Of a DNA stretch of 64,000 nt, positions 37,454 through 45,842 are shown one piece after another. Origin of the DNA: Streptomyces sp. AP-93 (lineage in GTDB: Bacteria; Actinomycetota; Actinomycetes; Streptomycetales; Streptomycetaceae); NCBI RefSeq assembly GCF_022808175.1, contig NZ_JALGBX010000005.1, positions 248,001 through 312,000 of the forward strand. The letters are read 5' to 3'. The notes beneath the pieces were generated by a model. It was given only the letters and a program-made list of their open reading frames with translations, made no database searches and had not been told where the DNA came from. A program made the translations under genes and the position numbers. Position 1 is the stretch's first letter, and every line of letters starts with the position of its first letter.

Positions 37454-39067
37454 TCAGCCGACCGTGACGAACACGCCGTGCCGGCCGCTCGCGCCGTCCG
37501 GGATGGTGCGCGTCCGCAGCTCGGTCTGGACCTCGCCCCGGCCGTCCGTGGCGCGGACGGTCAGGCGGTGGCCGCCCGGCGCGGCCTTCCAGCCGAAGGA
37601 CCACTGGCGCCACGTGTCGGTGGTGGCCTGCGCGGCGAGCGAGGCCTCCTGCCACGGCCCGTCGTCCACCTGGACCTCGACCCGCTCGATGCCGCGGTGC
37701 TGGGCCCAGGCCACCCCGGCCACCGTCACGGTCCCGGCCGCGATCCGGGCGAAGGGCTTGGGGGTGTCGATCCGGGCCTGCGTCTTGACCGGAGCCCGGC
37801 GGGCCCAGCCCCGCTTGACCCAGTACGGGTCGTAGGAGTCGAAGGTGGTGAGCTCGATCTCGCGGATCCACTTGCAGGCGGAGACGTAGCCGTAGAGCCC
37901 GGGTACGACCATCCGGACCGGGAAGCCGTGTTCGAAGGGGAGCGGTTCGCCGTTCATGGCGACGGCCAGCATCGCGTCCCGGCCGTCCATGACCTCCTCG
38001 ACGGGCGTGCCCAGCGTCATCGCGTCCACCGAGCGCGCGATCAGCTGGTCGGCCCGCCCGCCGCGCGACGGCGCCTGGACACCCGCCTCCCGCAACAGGT
38101 CCGACAGGCGTACGCCGAGCCAGCGCGCGGATCCCGCGTAGGGGCCGCCGACCTCGTTCGACACACAGGTGAGGGTGATGTCGCGTTCGATCAGCGGGCG
38201 TTGGAGGAGTTCGGCATAGGAGTAGGAGCGCGGGCGGGAGACGCCCTTGCCGTGGATGCGCAGCCGCCAGGTGCCGGCGTCGACCCTGGGGACCACGAGA
38301 GCGGTGTCGACACGGTAGAACTCCTTGTTCGGTGTGGTGAAGGCGCTGACCCCTGGGATCCGCAGGGCAGCCCCGGCCGGGATCGGCGCGGCCGGCGAAG
38401 CGGGAGCGGGCAGGCGTACGGCAGCCCGCGAGGCGGTGGCGCCCTGGCCCCGCCGGCCGGTCAGGGCCCGGCCGAGGGCGCCCGCGCCGGTGGAGGCGAT
38501 CGCGGTGACCCCTGCCGCGAGGAGGAAGCCCCGGCGGTTCCAGGCGGCGGGCGGGCCGTCCGAGCCGCTTGTCGAGGTGGCCGAGGTGGCGGTCGAGACG
38601 TCCGTCGAGCCGCCGACCTTCCCCACCAGCAGGTACAGCACCAGCGCCCCGGCCGCTGCCCCCACGAGCGAGGGCAGTACGTCCGCCGCACCGGCCGTGT
38701 CGGGCCGGCCGAGGGCCGCCGCCGCGCCGAGGACGCCGAAGGACAGTACGCCGGCCGCCCCCGTACGGAGGTGGCGCAGGGCGAACACCCCGAGCAGGAC
38801 CGCCAGGAGACCGACGGTGGCGAGGATGCCGAGCTGGAGGACCAGCTTGTCGTTCTCGCCGAAGGTGCGGATGGCGAAGTCCTTGAGGGCCGCCGGCGTG
38901 CGGTCGATGGCCGCCCCGCCGATCACCGTGACCGGTCCCGCCTGCGGCCGCACCAGGGACGCGGTCAGCTCGGCTGCGGCCAGAGCCGCGTAGCCCGCCA
39001 GCAGGCCGCTCGCCGCGGCGAGGGCGCCCCGCTCGACTGTCCTTCGGTTGATGCTCACGACCCTCAT
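37454..39067 (-). CDS. Membrane-anchored molybdopterin oxidoreductase (sulfite oxidase-like)
   Basis: 537 aa from ATG 39067. Four or five N-terminal membrane helices (residues 15-165, for example LVLQLGILATVGLLAVLLGV), another hydrophobic segment after NRRGFLLAAG, then a periplasmic-side sulfite-oxidase fold. The Moco-binding Cys lies in ITLTCVSNEVGGPYAGSARW, and the domain continues GLYGYVSACKWIREIEL. The C-terminal 100 residues are the Mo-co dimerisation domain. Substrate is unknown. It sits 84 bp upstream of the FAS1 lipoprotein. Confidence 0.88.
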   Translation of the reverse strand: MRVVSINRRTVERGALAAASGLLAGYAALAAAELTASLVRPQAGPVTVIGGAAIDRTPAALKDFAIRTFGENDKLVLQLGILATVGLLAVLLGVFALRHLRTGAAGVLSFGVLGAAAALGRPDTAGAADVLPSLVGAAAGALVLYLLVGKVGGSTDVSTATSATSTSGSDGPPAAWNRRGFLLAAGVTAIASTGAGALGRALTGRRGQGATASRAAVRLPAPASPAAPIPAGAALRIPGVSAFTTPNKEFYRVDTALVVPRVDAGTWRLRIHGKGVSRPRSYSYAELLQRPLIERDITLTCVSNEVGGPYAGSARWLGVRLSDLLREAGVQAPSRGGRADQLIARSVDAMTLGTPVEEVMDGRDAMLAVAMNGEPLPFEHGFPVRMVVPGLYGYVSACKWIREIELTTFDSYDPYWVKRGWARRAPVKTQARIDTPKPFARIAAGTVTVAGVAWAQHRGIERVEVQVDDGPWQEASLAAQATTDTWRQWSFGWKAAPGGHRLTVRATDGRGEVQTELRTRTIPDGASGRHGVFVTVG

Positions 39068-39380
39068 TCGGTGCGGGATCCCTCCCGGATGGGCCGGTCA
39101 TCCGAACACGTGAAGATCCGTCGGTGTGTTGACCTGTGCGCGCGGGCCGTACGGCGTCGCTCCGCAGGCCATGGCTCCGTACGGCATCGCTCCGTTCGGC
39201 ACGGCTCCGTACGGGCCCGCGCACGCGGGCGGCGGCGCCGACGGCCACCGCCTGCGCGGGTCCTGCGGGACCCGGCGGCGCTCAGGAGTGGCGACCCACT
39301 CCCCGCCGGTCCGCAGGACCACCGGCCCGCCGCCGCCCCGTAGCCGGCGGCGGGCCGGAGACCGTGGTCCGTGCGATCCG
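39068..39380. other. Intergenic stretch with 15-nt imperfect repeats
   Basis: About 310 bp between the chaplin stop and the oxidoreductase start. From about 39145 to 39220 it is built of imperfect GCTCCGTACGGCATC-like 15-mers. One minus-strand frame (39098-39322, 74 codons) and one plus-strand frame translate these as PYG-rich repeats, but neither has a ribosome site or a recognisable domain, so I do not call a gene. Confidence 0.5.
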
Positions 39381-39620
39381 TCAGGCGTTGACGCAGGTGT
39401 TGCCGAAGGCGGGGTTCAGCAGCCCGATCACACTGCCCGAGTTGCCGCACGCGTTGACCGGGATGTGGATCGGGATCTGGATCAGGTTGCCCGAGCCGAC
39501 CCCCGGGGAGTGGGCGGCGAGGCCCTGGGCTCCGGCGTCGGCCGAGGCCACCGAGGCCCCGCCGACGAGAAGGGCGCCCGAAGCGAGGGCGAGTGCGGCA
39601 GTCTTGAGGACACGCGACAC
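39381..39620 (-). CDS. Short chaplin
   Basis: 79 aa from GTG 39620 with GGAG upstream. Signal peptide to about residue 28 (LKTAALALASGALLVGGAS), then one chaplin domain: GNLIQIPIHIPVNACGNSGS and VIGLLNPAFGNTCVN. The two Cys form the intramolecular disulfide typical of ChpE-H. Secreted amyloid surfactant that coats aerial hyphae. There is no LPXTG sorting signal, so it belongs to the short, unanchored class. Confidence 0.92.
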   Translation of the reverse strand: MSRVLKTAALALASGALLVGGASVASADAGAQGLAAHSPGVGSGNLIQIPIHIPVNACGNSGSVIGLLNPAFGNTCVNA

Positions 39621-39984
39621 GACAGATCTCCTTGCTGGCTGTGCGGCGGCGGATTCCGGGGCCGTTCGCCCCCTCACCCGCCGAGCGGCGGCCCCTGGAC
39701 CGGGCCCGCGACCCTCCTTCGGCCCGGACCCCCGGCGCGGTTTGGTCCAGGGGGCCGGTTCCCCCGAACGGATGCCCTTTCGCGTGTATGCCGGCCAATC
39801 CGCGCACGGACCGGCTCCGAAGACAGGGTGAGACAGCAAGGACCCGGCGCGCACCGCGACCCCGGCGGACGGGGAACGGGTGCGCCTGCCACGAAGGATC
39901 GTTCATGCGATGGATGGACCGGCGAGACCCGCTCGCGGCCCCGGCGAGCCCGCCCGGGCCCGGCCGTATTCGGGGGCCGCTCAG

Positions 39985-40632
39985 GTGAACCCCGAGAAGC
40001 TGCGCTTCCCCGGCCCCGGCCCCGGCCAGGGCCCGGGCAGCGGCCCAGGTTCCGGCCCGGGCCCGGCCACCGGACCCGGATCGGCCGCGGCCGAACTCGC
40101 GGAGCTGATGGCGCGCGTCGCGCAGGGAGACCAGGACGCGTTCTCCGCGCTCTACGACGCCGTGGCCGGAACCGTCTTCGGCATCGCCGTCAAGGTGGTG
40201 CGCGACCGCGCACAGTCGGAGGAGGTCGCCCAGGAGGTGATGATCGACGTGTGGCGCCAGGCCGCCCGCTACCGCCCCGACCAGGGGAGCGTCATGGCCT
40301 GGGTGGCCACGATCGCCCACCGCCGGGCGGTCGACCGGGTCCGCTCCGCCCAGGCCTCGGCCACCCGCGAGCACGACGTGGGCGTACGCGGCCAGGAACG
40401 GCCCTTCGACGAGGTGAGCGAGCAGGTGGAGACCCGGCTCGAACGCGATCAGGTCAAACGCTGCCTGCGCCGGCTGACCGAGCTCCAGCGCCAGGCCGTC
40501 ACCCTCGCCTACTACCAGGGGCTGACCTACCGTGAGGTCGCCGAGACCCTCCAGACGCCTCTTCCCACGATCAAGACCCGGATGCGCGACGGACTGATCC
40601 GCCTGCGCGACTGCATGGGGGTGACCACGTGA
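39985..40632 (+). CDS. SigK-type ECF sigma factor
   Basis: 215 aa from GTG 39985; the start is uncertain because the frame stays open upstream to 39880 and the ribosome site is weak. A 35-residue Gly/Pro linker (PGPGPGQGPG-like) precedes region 2 (ELMARVAQGDQDAFSALYDA, VFGIAVKVVRDRAQSEEVAQ, VMAWVATIAHRRAVDRVR) and region 4 (RLTELQRQAVTLAYYQGLTY with VAETLQTPLPTIKTRMRDGL). Matches SigK/ECF19-like factors, which pair with RskA anti-sigma proteins, as found directly downstream. Confidence 0.88.
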   Translation: MNPEKLRFPGPGPGQGPGSGPGSGPGPATGPGSAAAELAELMARVAQGDQDAFSALYDAVAGTVFGIAVKVVRDRAQSEEVAQEVMIDVWRQAARYRPDQGSVMAWVATIAHRRAVDRVRSAQASATREHDVGVRGQERPFDEVSEQVETRLERDQVKRCLRRLTELQRQAVTLAYYQGLTYREVAETLQTPLPTIKTRMRDGLIRLRDCMGVTT

Positions 40633-41375
40633 AGCACGACGAAGAACTGCACACCCTCACCGCGGCCTACGTACTGGACGCGCTCGGACCGGGTGAACAG
40701 GAGGCCTTCTCCCGGCACTTGGCCCGCTGCGCGCCGTGCTCCGGGGACGTGGCGGAGTTCTCCGCCACGGCCGGCCGACTGGCCTCCGCCGTGGCCCTCG
40801 TGCCCCCGCCGCAGCTGAAGGCGGAGGTCCTGGCCCGCATCGAGACCGTCCGTCAGGTCCCCCCGAGGGTCGGCGTCCGCCGGGCGGCGAGATTCCTGGA
40901 CCGGCTCCCGCGCAAGGCCGGTGCCTTCGTCGTCGCCGCTTCCCTCGTCGGGGCGGCGCTCTTCGGCGGGGCCGCGCTCCACGAGAGCGGGCAGGCGGAC
41001 CGGGCCAGGCAGGAGGCCCGGCAGGCCGAGGCGCGCAGCCAGGAGCTGCGGGCCGTGGTCACGGCCCCGGACGCCCGTACGGTCCACGGCCGCACCAGCG
41101 GGGGAGCCGCCGCGACGGTGATCACCTCCGCGGCCCGGGACCGGGCCGTGTTCCTCGCCGACCGGCTGCCGGCTGCCGGGGAGGGGCGCACGTACCAGCT
41201 CTGGCTCGCCGACGGCGGCACGATGCGCCCGGCCGGCTTCCTCGCCGGCGACGGGGCGGCCGTGCTGGACGGCGGCCTGGGCACGGCCACGGCGGTCGGC
41301 CTGACGCTGGAGCCCGCCGGAGGATCGCCGCAGCCGACGACCAGGCCCCTGGTGCTGCTCGCTCTCCCGGCGTAG
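40629..41375 (+). CDS. RskA-type membrane anti-sigma factor
   Basis: 248 aa from GTG 40629, overlapping the sigma stop by 4 nt. N-terminal anti-sigma domain with the HTLTAAYVLDALGPGEQEAF start and zinc-type H-x3-C-x2-C (SRHLARCAPC). One membrane helix near residues 98-116 (AGAFVVAASLVGAALFGG), then the extracytoplasmic anti-sigma-K C-terminal domain (ADRLPAAGEGRTYQLWLADG). It should release the sigma factor after regulated proteolysis. Confidence 0.9.
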   Translation: MKHDEELHTLTAAYVLDALGPGEQEAFSRHLARCAPCSGDVAEFSATAGRLASAVALVPPPQLKAEVLARIETVRQVPPRVGVRRAARFLDRLPRKAGAFVVAASLVGAALFGGAALHESGQADRARQEARQAEARSQELRAVVTAPDARTVHGRTSGGAAATVITSAARDRAVFLADRLPAAGEGRTYQLWLADGGTMRPAGFLAGDGAAVLDGGLGTATAVGLTLEPAGGSPQPTTRPLVLLALPA

Positions 41376-41392
41376 GGCGTACGGCGCACCCG

Positions 41393-41429
41393 GGCGGGTG
41401 GCCCGGAGCGAGGGCTCCGGTCACCCGCC
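41393..41429. terminator. Shared hairpin between anti-sigma and amidohydrolase genes
   Basis: Stems 41393-41400/41422-41429 and 41403-41408/41415-41420. The right arm covers the amidohydrolase stop codon, so the two converging genes share it. Confidence 0.65.
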
Positions 41430-42410
41430 GGCGGGGTTCACGGGCCGGCCGAGCAGCGCCGCCGCGTTCGTGTCGAGGATCGCGGCGGCCTCGCGCGGGG
41501 GCAGCCCCGACTCGCAGACGTAGGAGACCGCCCGCACGAACACCTCCCCGTCCTCGTAGGGGAAGTCCGTACCGAGGACGAGGCGGTCCGCGCCGAAGGA
41601 GGCCGCCGCCGCGACCAGGGCGGGCCCGTGGCAGTGCGCGACGGTGTCGTACCAGAGCCGGCGGGCCGCCACCGAGGGCAGCTCGGGCGTCTCCGGGGAC
41701 TCGAAAGCCAGGTGGTCGTCGAGCCGGCGGAGCAGCATCGGCAGTGCGCCGCCGAGGTGGGAGGCGAGGATCCGCATCCGGGGGTAGCGCCGGGGCAGGC
41801 CCGCCAGGATGAGGTGCATGACGGCGACCGTGTCCTCGACCGGAGCTCCGACCATCCACGTCATGCGGTGCCTGCTGATCAGGGGGCTGCCGGCGCCCTC
41901 GCCCGCCGGGTGGACGTACAGCACCGAACCGCGCCGGTCGAGCTCCTCGTACAGCGGATGGAAGAGCGGATCGGCCAGGGTCCGGCCGCGCACGGTCGTG
42001 GTGACGGCCGCGCCCACCATGCCGAGCTCGTCGAGGGCGTACGCGAGCTCGCGCAGCGCCGCGTCGACGTGCGGCAGCGGCAGCGCGGCGAAGGCCAGGA
42101 AACGCCCGGGCCGGCCGGCGGCCAGCTCGGCGTAGGACTCGTTCACCGCGCGGGCCAGCTCCACCGCGTCGGCCTCCCGGGGCAGGTGCGGCGACTGCGG
42201 GGGTACGGAGAGCACCTGCACGCGGATGCCCGCCCGGTCCATGAGGGCGAGGCGGCGGTCGAGGTCGGCCGGTGTGGCGTCCGCGCCGATCCCGCGCTGG
42301 GTGCCCGTGTCGGTCCGGCCCAGCCGCTCCAGCCGGTCCAGGTAGGCGGGGGTCCACAGATGGGCGTGCACGTCGATCCGCGAGCCCGGCGCCGGTGTCG
42401 GTGTGCTCAC
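41421..42410 (-). CDS. Amidohydrolase-2 family metal-dependent hydrolase/decarboxylase
   Basis: 329 aa from GTG 42410 (GAAGG is very close to the start, so it is provisional). ACMSD-like TIM barrel: [13 protein letters not shown] gives the first HxH metal site, LYVHPAGEG a further His, [20 protein letters not shown] another, and [13 protein letters not shown] the catalytic Asp. Close families decarboxylate aromatic acids or hydrolyse lactones; the substrate cannot be inferred here. Divergent from the acyl-CoA synthetase. Confidence 0.85.
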   Translation of the reverse strand: MSTPTPAPGSRIDVHAHLWTPAYLDRLERLGRTDTGTQRGIGADATPADLDRRLALMDRAGIRVQVLSVPPQSPHLPREADAVELARAVNESYAELAAGRPGRFLAFAALPLPHVDAALRELAYALDELGMVGAAVTTTVRGRTLADPLFHPLYEELDRRGSVLYVHPAGEGAGSPLISRHRMTWMVGAPVEDTVAVMHLILAGLPRRYPRMRILASHLGGALPMLLRRLDDHLAFESPETPELPSVAARRLWYDTVAHCHGPALVAAAASFGADRLVLGTDFPYEDGEVFVRAVSYVCESGLPPREAAAILDTNAAALLGRPVNPAGG

Positions 42411-42580
42411 CCTTCGATGGAACGCCCTGCCCGCGAACCCGGCCAATCGGGGGCCGCCGCACCGGGCCGCGCCGCACCGGCCCCGCCCGTGGTCTGGCCC
42501 CGCCCACGGGGCGCGTGGATCATGAGGGGGCGCCGGAGCGAAGGGGCCCCGGCGCCAGCCACCGAGCCCAGGGGGTCCAT

Positions 42581-44230
42581 GTGCCGTCCGTGCCGTCCGT
42601 GCCGTCCGTCGAGCCGAGTTACGCGTCCGGGGCCTGCGAGGTGCCGCTGCTGGGCGACACCATCGGCGAGAACCTGGACCGTACAGTCCGCAGGTTCCCC
42701 GGCCGCGACGCCCTCGTGGACATGGATTCCGGACGGCGGTGGACGTACGCGGAGTTCGCCGCCGACGTGGACGACCTGGCGCTCGGACTGCTGGACCTCG
42801 GGATCGCCAAGGGGGACCGGGTCGGCATCTGGGCCCCCAACCGCCCCGAGTGGACACTGGTGCAGTACGCCACCGCCCGGATCGGCGCGGTCCTCGTCAC
42901 CGTGAACCCGGCCTACCGCTCCCACGAGCTGGAGTACGTCCTGCGCCAGTCCGGGATCCGGCTGCTGGTCGCGGCGGACCGGTTCAAGAGCTCCGACTAC
43001 GCGGCCATGATCGAGGAGGTCGGGCCGCGCTGTCCGGCGCTGGAGTTCACCGCCCTGCTGGACGGCCCGCTCTGGAACTCCCTTCCGGAACGCGGCCGCC
43101 GCGCCGACCGGGCCGGACTGGTCCGCGCCCAGGCCGCGCTGAGTCCGGACGACGCCGTGAACATCCAGTACACCTCGGGGACGACCGGCTTCCCCAAGGG
43201 GGCGACCCTCTCGCACCACAACATCCTCAACAACGCCTACTTCGTAGGCGAGTTGTGTCACTACACCGAACAGGACCGGGTCTGCATCCCGGTGCCCTTT
43301 TATCACTGTTTCGGCATGGTCATGGGAAACCTCGCCTGCACGAGCCACGGTGCGGCCATGGTCATCCCCGCGCCCGCCTTCGACCCGGGGGCCACCCTGG
43401 CCGCCGTCGAGGCGGAGGCCTGTACTGCGCTCTACGGGGTCCCCACCATGTTCATCGCCGAGCTGGCCCACCCGGACTTCGAGACCCACGACCTCTCCAG
43501 CCTGCGCACGGGCATCATGGCGGGCTCGCCCTGCCCGGTCGAGGTGATGAAGGAGGTCATCGACCGGATGGGCATGCGCGAGGTGTCCATCTGCTACGGC
43601 ATGACGGAGACCTCACCGGTCTCCACCCAGACCCGCGTGGACGATTCCGTCGAGTGCCGCGTCTCCACCGTGGGCCGGGTCGGACCGCACCTGGAGGTCA
43701 AAGTCGTCGACCCGGCCACCGGCCGGACCGTCCCGCGCGGCGAACCGGGCGAACTGTGCACCCGGGGCTACTCGGTCATGCTCGGCTACTGGGACCAGCC
43801 CGAGCGCACCGCCGAGGCCGTCGACGCGGCCCGCTGGATGCACACCGGAGACCTCGCCGTCATGGACGGGGACGGGTACCTGAGCATCACCGGCCGGATC
43901 AAGGACATGGTGATCCGCGGCGGCGAGAACCTGTACCCGCGCGAGATCGAGGAGTTCCTGCACGCCCACCCCGACGTCCTGGACGTCCAGGTCATCGGCG
44001 TGCCCGACCCGAAGTACGGGGAGGAGCTCATGGCGTGGGTGCGGATGCGCGAGGGAGCCGAGCCACTGACCGCGGCGGCCGTGCGCGCGTACTGCGAAGG
44101 CCGGCTGGCCCACTTCAAGATTCCGCGCTACGTCCACGTCGTGGAGGAGTTCCCCATGACGGTGACCGGCAAGATCCGCAAGGTCGAGATGCGGGAGACG
44201 GCGGCCCGGCTGCTGGGCCTTCCCTCCTGA
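42581..44230 (+). CDS. Fatty acyl-CoA synthetase (AMP-binding)
   Basis: 549 aa from GTG 42581 (GGGGG 7 nt upstream). In-frame GTGs at 42590 and 42599 arise from three GTGCCGTCC repeats and are alternatives. Adenylation motifs: A3 [17 protein letters not shown]5 [12 protein letters not shown]7 [16 protein letters not shown]8 [16 protein letters not shown] and A10 [13 protein letters not shown]. It activates a carboxylic acid to acyl-AMP and then acyl-CoA. The sequence type is that of medium- and long-chain (FadD-like) ligases. The following hairpin closes the unit. Confidence 0.9.
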   Translation: MPSVPSVPSVEPSYASGACEVPLLGDTIGENLDRTVRRFPGRDALVDMDSGRRWTYAEFAADVDDLALGLLDLGIAKGDRVGIWAPNRPEWTLVQYATARIGAVLVTVNPAYRSHELEYVLRQSGIRLLVAADRFKSSDYAAMIEEVGPRCPALEFTALLDGPLWNSLPERGRRADRAGLVRAQAALSPDDAVNIQYTSGTTGFPKGATLSHHNILNNAYFVGELCHYTEQDRVCIPVPFYHCFGMVMGNLACTSHGAAMVIPAPAFDPGATLAAVEAEACTALYGVPTMFIAELAHPDFETHDLSSLRTGIMAGSPCPVEVMKEVIDRMGMREVSICYGMTETSPVSTQTRVDDSVECRVSTVGRVGPHLEVKVVDPATGRTVPRGEPGELCTRGYSVMLGYWDQPERTAEAVDAARWMHTGDLAVMDGDGYLSITGRIKDMVIRGGENLYPREIEEFLHAHPDVLDVQVIGVPDPKYGEELMAWVRMREGAEPLTAAAVRAYCEGRLAHFKIPRYVHVVEEFPMTVTGKIRKVEMRETAARLLGLPS

Positions 44231-44259
44231 CGGGGGGCAGCCCGCGGACGGGCCCTGCG

Positions 44260-44294
44260 GTGTCCCGTACCGCCGTCGCCGCGGTACGGGACAC
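44260..44294. terminator. Bidirectional terminator between acyl-CoA synthetase and PepSY gene
   Basis: Perfect 14-bp stem, arms 44260-44273 and 44281-44294, 7-nt loop, between converging genes. Confidence 0.88.
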
Positions 44295-44321
44295 CCGGCG
44301 GGCGCCCCCGGCCGCACCCGC

Positions 44322-45032
44322 TCAGCGGGCCGCCCCGGCGCCCTTCCCCGCGACCGTGTTGCTCGTGACCGCGCCGTCGGCGCCGGCCAGGGTCACGGCG
44401 TGCCGGACGCCGTCGGAGCCGAGGACCACCACGCGCCAGGCGCTCCCGCCGCCCTCCTGGGCGATCACGCGCAGGGCTTCGGCCTTGCCGCCGGGCACGG
44501 CGGCCTCCGCCTTCTCCAGGGCCTGGGCCGCCGGCAGCGCCGGCAGGGGAACGGGGGCCCGGCCGGGCCCGTCCACGACGAAGCCCTCCTCGCCGTCGGG
44601 CATCCCCGGCCGCACCATCGCGTCCGGCGGGAAGACCCCCCGCTCGCCCTTCTGGCCCCGCAGGCCGGGCTTTCCGGGCTCGCCCGGCTTCCCGGGGCGA
44701 GCGGGAAGCGGAGCCGTCATCTCGCCGCCCCCCTCCCGCTCGACGTCGAACCGGTCCCACATCCGCTCCGCGCGCGTGCGGCGGACGTCATGGTCCTGGT
44801 CCGCCACGGCCACCACCGCGCCCCCCGCGCCGGCGGAGGCCACCACCACGAGCCCGAGCGCCACCCAACGTCCCCGGCCCTCACGGGCGAACCGGGTGAA
44901 GCGGGCGATCCGGGCGCCGCGCCCCGCCGCCTTGCCGGCCGGGTCGCCGCCACCCTCGCCGCCCTCGCCGCCGCCCTCGCCGGGAACAGCGGCCGGGGGG
45001 TACTCGGGCGGCTGCGGACTGGACTGAGTCAT
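44322..45032 (-). CDS. Membrane protein with collagen-like segment and PepSY-like C-terminus
   Basis: 236 aa from ATG 45032 with GAGGAG upstream. Cytosolic N-terminus (Pro/Gly/Glu-rich), one membrane helix near residues 58-79 (WVALGLVVVASAGAGGAVVA), then an extracytoplasmic part. This contains a short collagen-type G-x-y run (GKPGEPGKPGLRGQKGERG, six triplets) and ends in a PepSY-like domain (LEKAEAAVPGGKAEALRVIA ... WRVVVLGSDGVRHAVTL). PepSY proteins beside two-component systems are thought to act as extracellular modulators. It is divergent from such a system here. Confidence 0.75.
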   Translation of the reverse strand: MTQSSPQPPEYPPAAVPGEGGGEGGEGGGDPAGKAAGRGARIARFTRFAREGRGRWVALGLVVVASAGAGGAVVAVADQDHDVRRTRAERMWDRFDVEREGGGEMTAPLPARPGKPGEPGKPGLRGQKGERGVFPPDAMVRPGMPDGEEGFVVDGPGRAPVPLPALPAAQALEKAEAAVPGGKAEALRVIAQEGGGSAWRVVVLGSDGVRHAVTLAGADGAVTSNTVAGKGAGAAR

Positions 45033-45093
45033 CTGGATGCTCCTCGCGTTCTCCGGGCGACGTGCCCGGCTCGGCCGATCCTGCGAGCAGGAT

Positions 45094-45132
45094 GCTGAAG
45101 CCCCGCTGAAGCGAGCTGAAGAACCCTTCAGC
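45094..45132 (+). promoter_or_regulatory. Phased direct repeats in front of the two-component system
   Basis: GCTGAA at 45094, 45105 and 45115, spaced 11 and 10 bp, then the inverted TTCAGC at 45127-45132. Repeats one helical turn apart in the gap between the PepSY gene and the OmpR-type regulator are the expected form of a response-regulator site controlling both directions. Confidence 0.65.
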
Positions 45133-45164
45133 AAGCCGGCGGCGCGACCTGAGAACCTTGCCCC

Positions 45165-45842
45165 ATGCGCGTACTGGTGGTCGAGGACGAGCGGCGGCTG
45201 GCCGCCGCCCTGCAACGTGGTCTGCGGGCCGAGGGCTTCACTGTGGACACGGCACACGACGGCCCGCAAGGCCTGTGGATGGCCGGCGAGCACGACTACG
45301 ACGCCATCGTGCTCGACATCATGCTGCCCGGCCTCAACGGCTACCGCGTCTGCGCCCGGCTGCGCGCGGCCGGCTGCGAGTCCGGCATCCTCATGCTCAC
45401 CGCCAAGGACGGCGAGTACGACGAGGCCGAAGCCCTGGACACCGGCGCCGACGACTTCCTCTCCAAGCCCTTCTCCTACGTGGTCCTCGTGGCCCGCCTG
45501 CGGGCCCTGATCCGGCGCACCGGCCGCCGCAGCCCGCAGGTCATGGAGTTCGGCGACCTCCTCGTCGACCCGGCCCGGCAGCGCTGCACGCGCGGCGGCG
45601 TCGAAGCCCGGCTGACCGCGCGAGAGTTCGCCGTCCTGGTGCACCTGGCGCGCCGGGCCGGCGAGGTCGTACCCAAGAGGGACATCCTCGAGCACGTCTG
45701 GGACGCCGCCTACGAAGGGGACCTCAACGTCGTCGAGGTCCACGTCAGCGCCCTGCGCCGGAAGATAGACGCGCCCTTCGGCCGGGCCGCGGTGGAGACC
45801 GTCCGGGGCGCCGGCTACCGGCTGGCGGCCGACGGTGGCTGA
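45165..45842 (+). CDS. OmpR-family response regulator
   Basis: 225 aa from ATG 45165. Receiver domain with acidic pair VVEDER, phospho-acceptor Asp in IVLDIMLPGLNGY, Thr in MLTAKDG and Lys in LSKPFSYVVL. C-terminal winged helix: VDPARQRCTRGGVEARLTAR, REFAVLVHLARRAGEVV, NVVEVHVSALRRKID and the final RGAGYRL. Overlaps the kinase gene by 8 nt. Likely binds the phased repeats just upstream. Confidence 0.92.
   Translation: MRVLVVEDERRLAAALQRGLRAEGFTVDTAHDGPQGLWMAGEHDYDAIVLDIMLPGLNGYRVCARLRAAGCESGILMLTAKDGEYDEAEALDTGADDFLSKPFSYVVLVARLRALIRRTGRRSPQVMEFGDLLVDPARQRCTRGGVEARLTAREFAVLVHLARRAGEVVPKRDILEHVWDAAYEGDLNVVEVHVSALRRKIDAPFGRAAVETVRGAGYRLAADGG

Noticed and set aside
39098..39322. 74-codon minus-strand gene between chaplin and oxidoreductase
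   Set aside because: Only PYG-like repeats; the opposite strand reads equally well and no ribosome site is seen.
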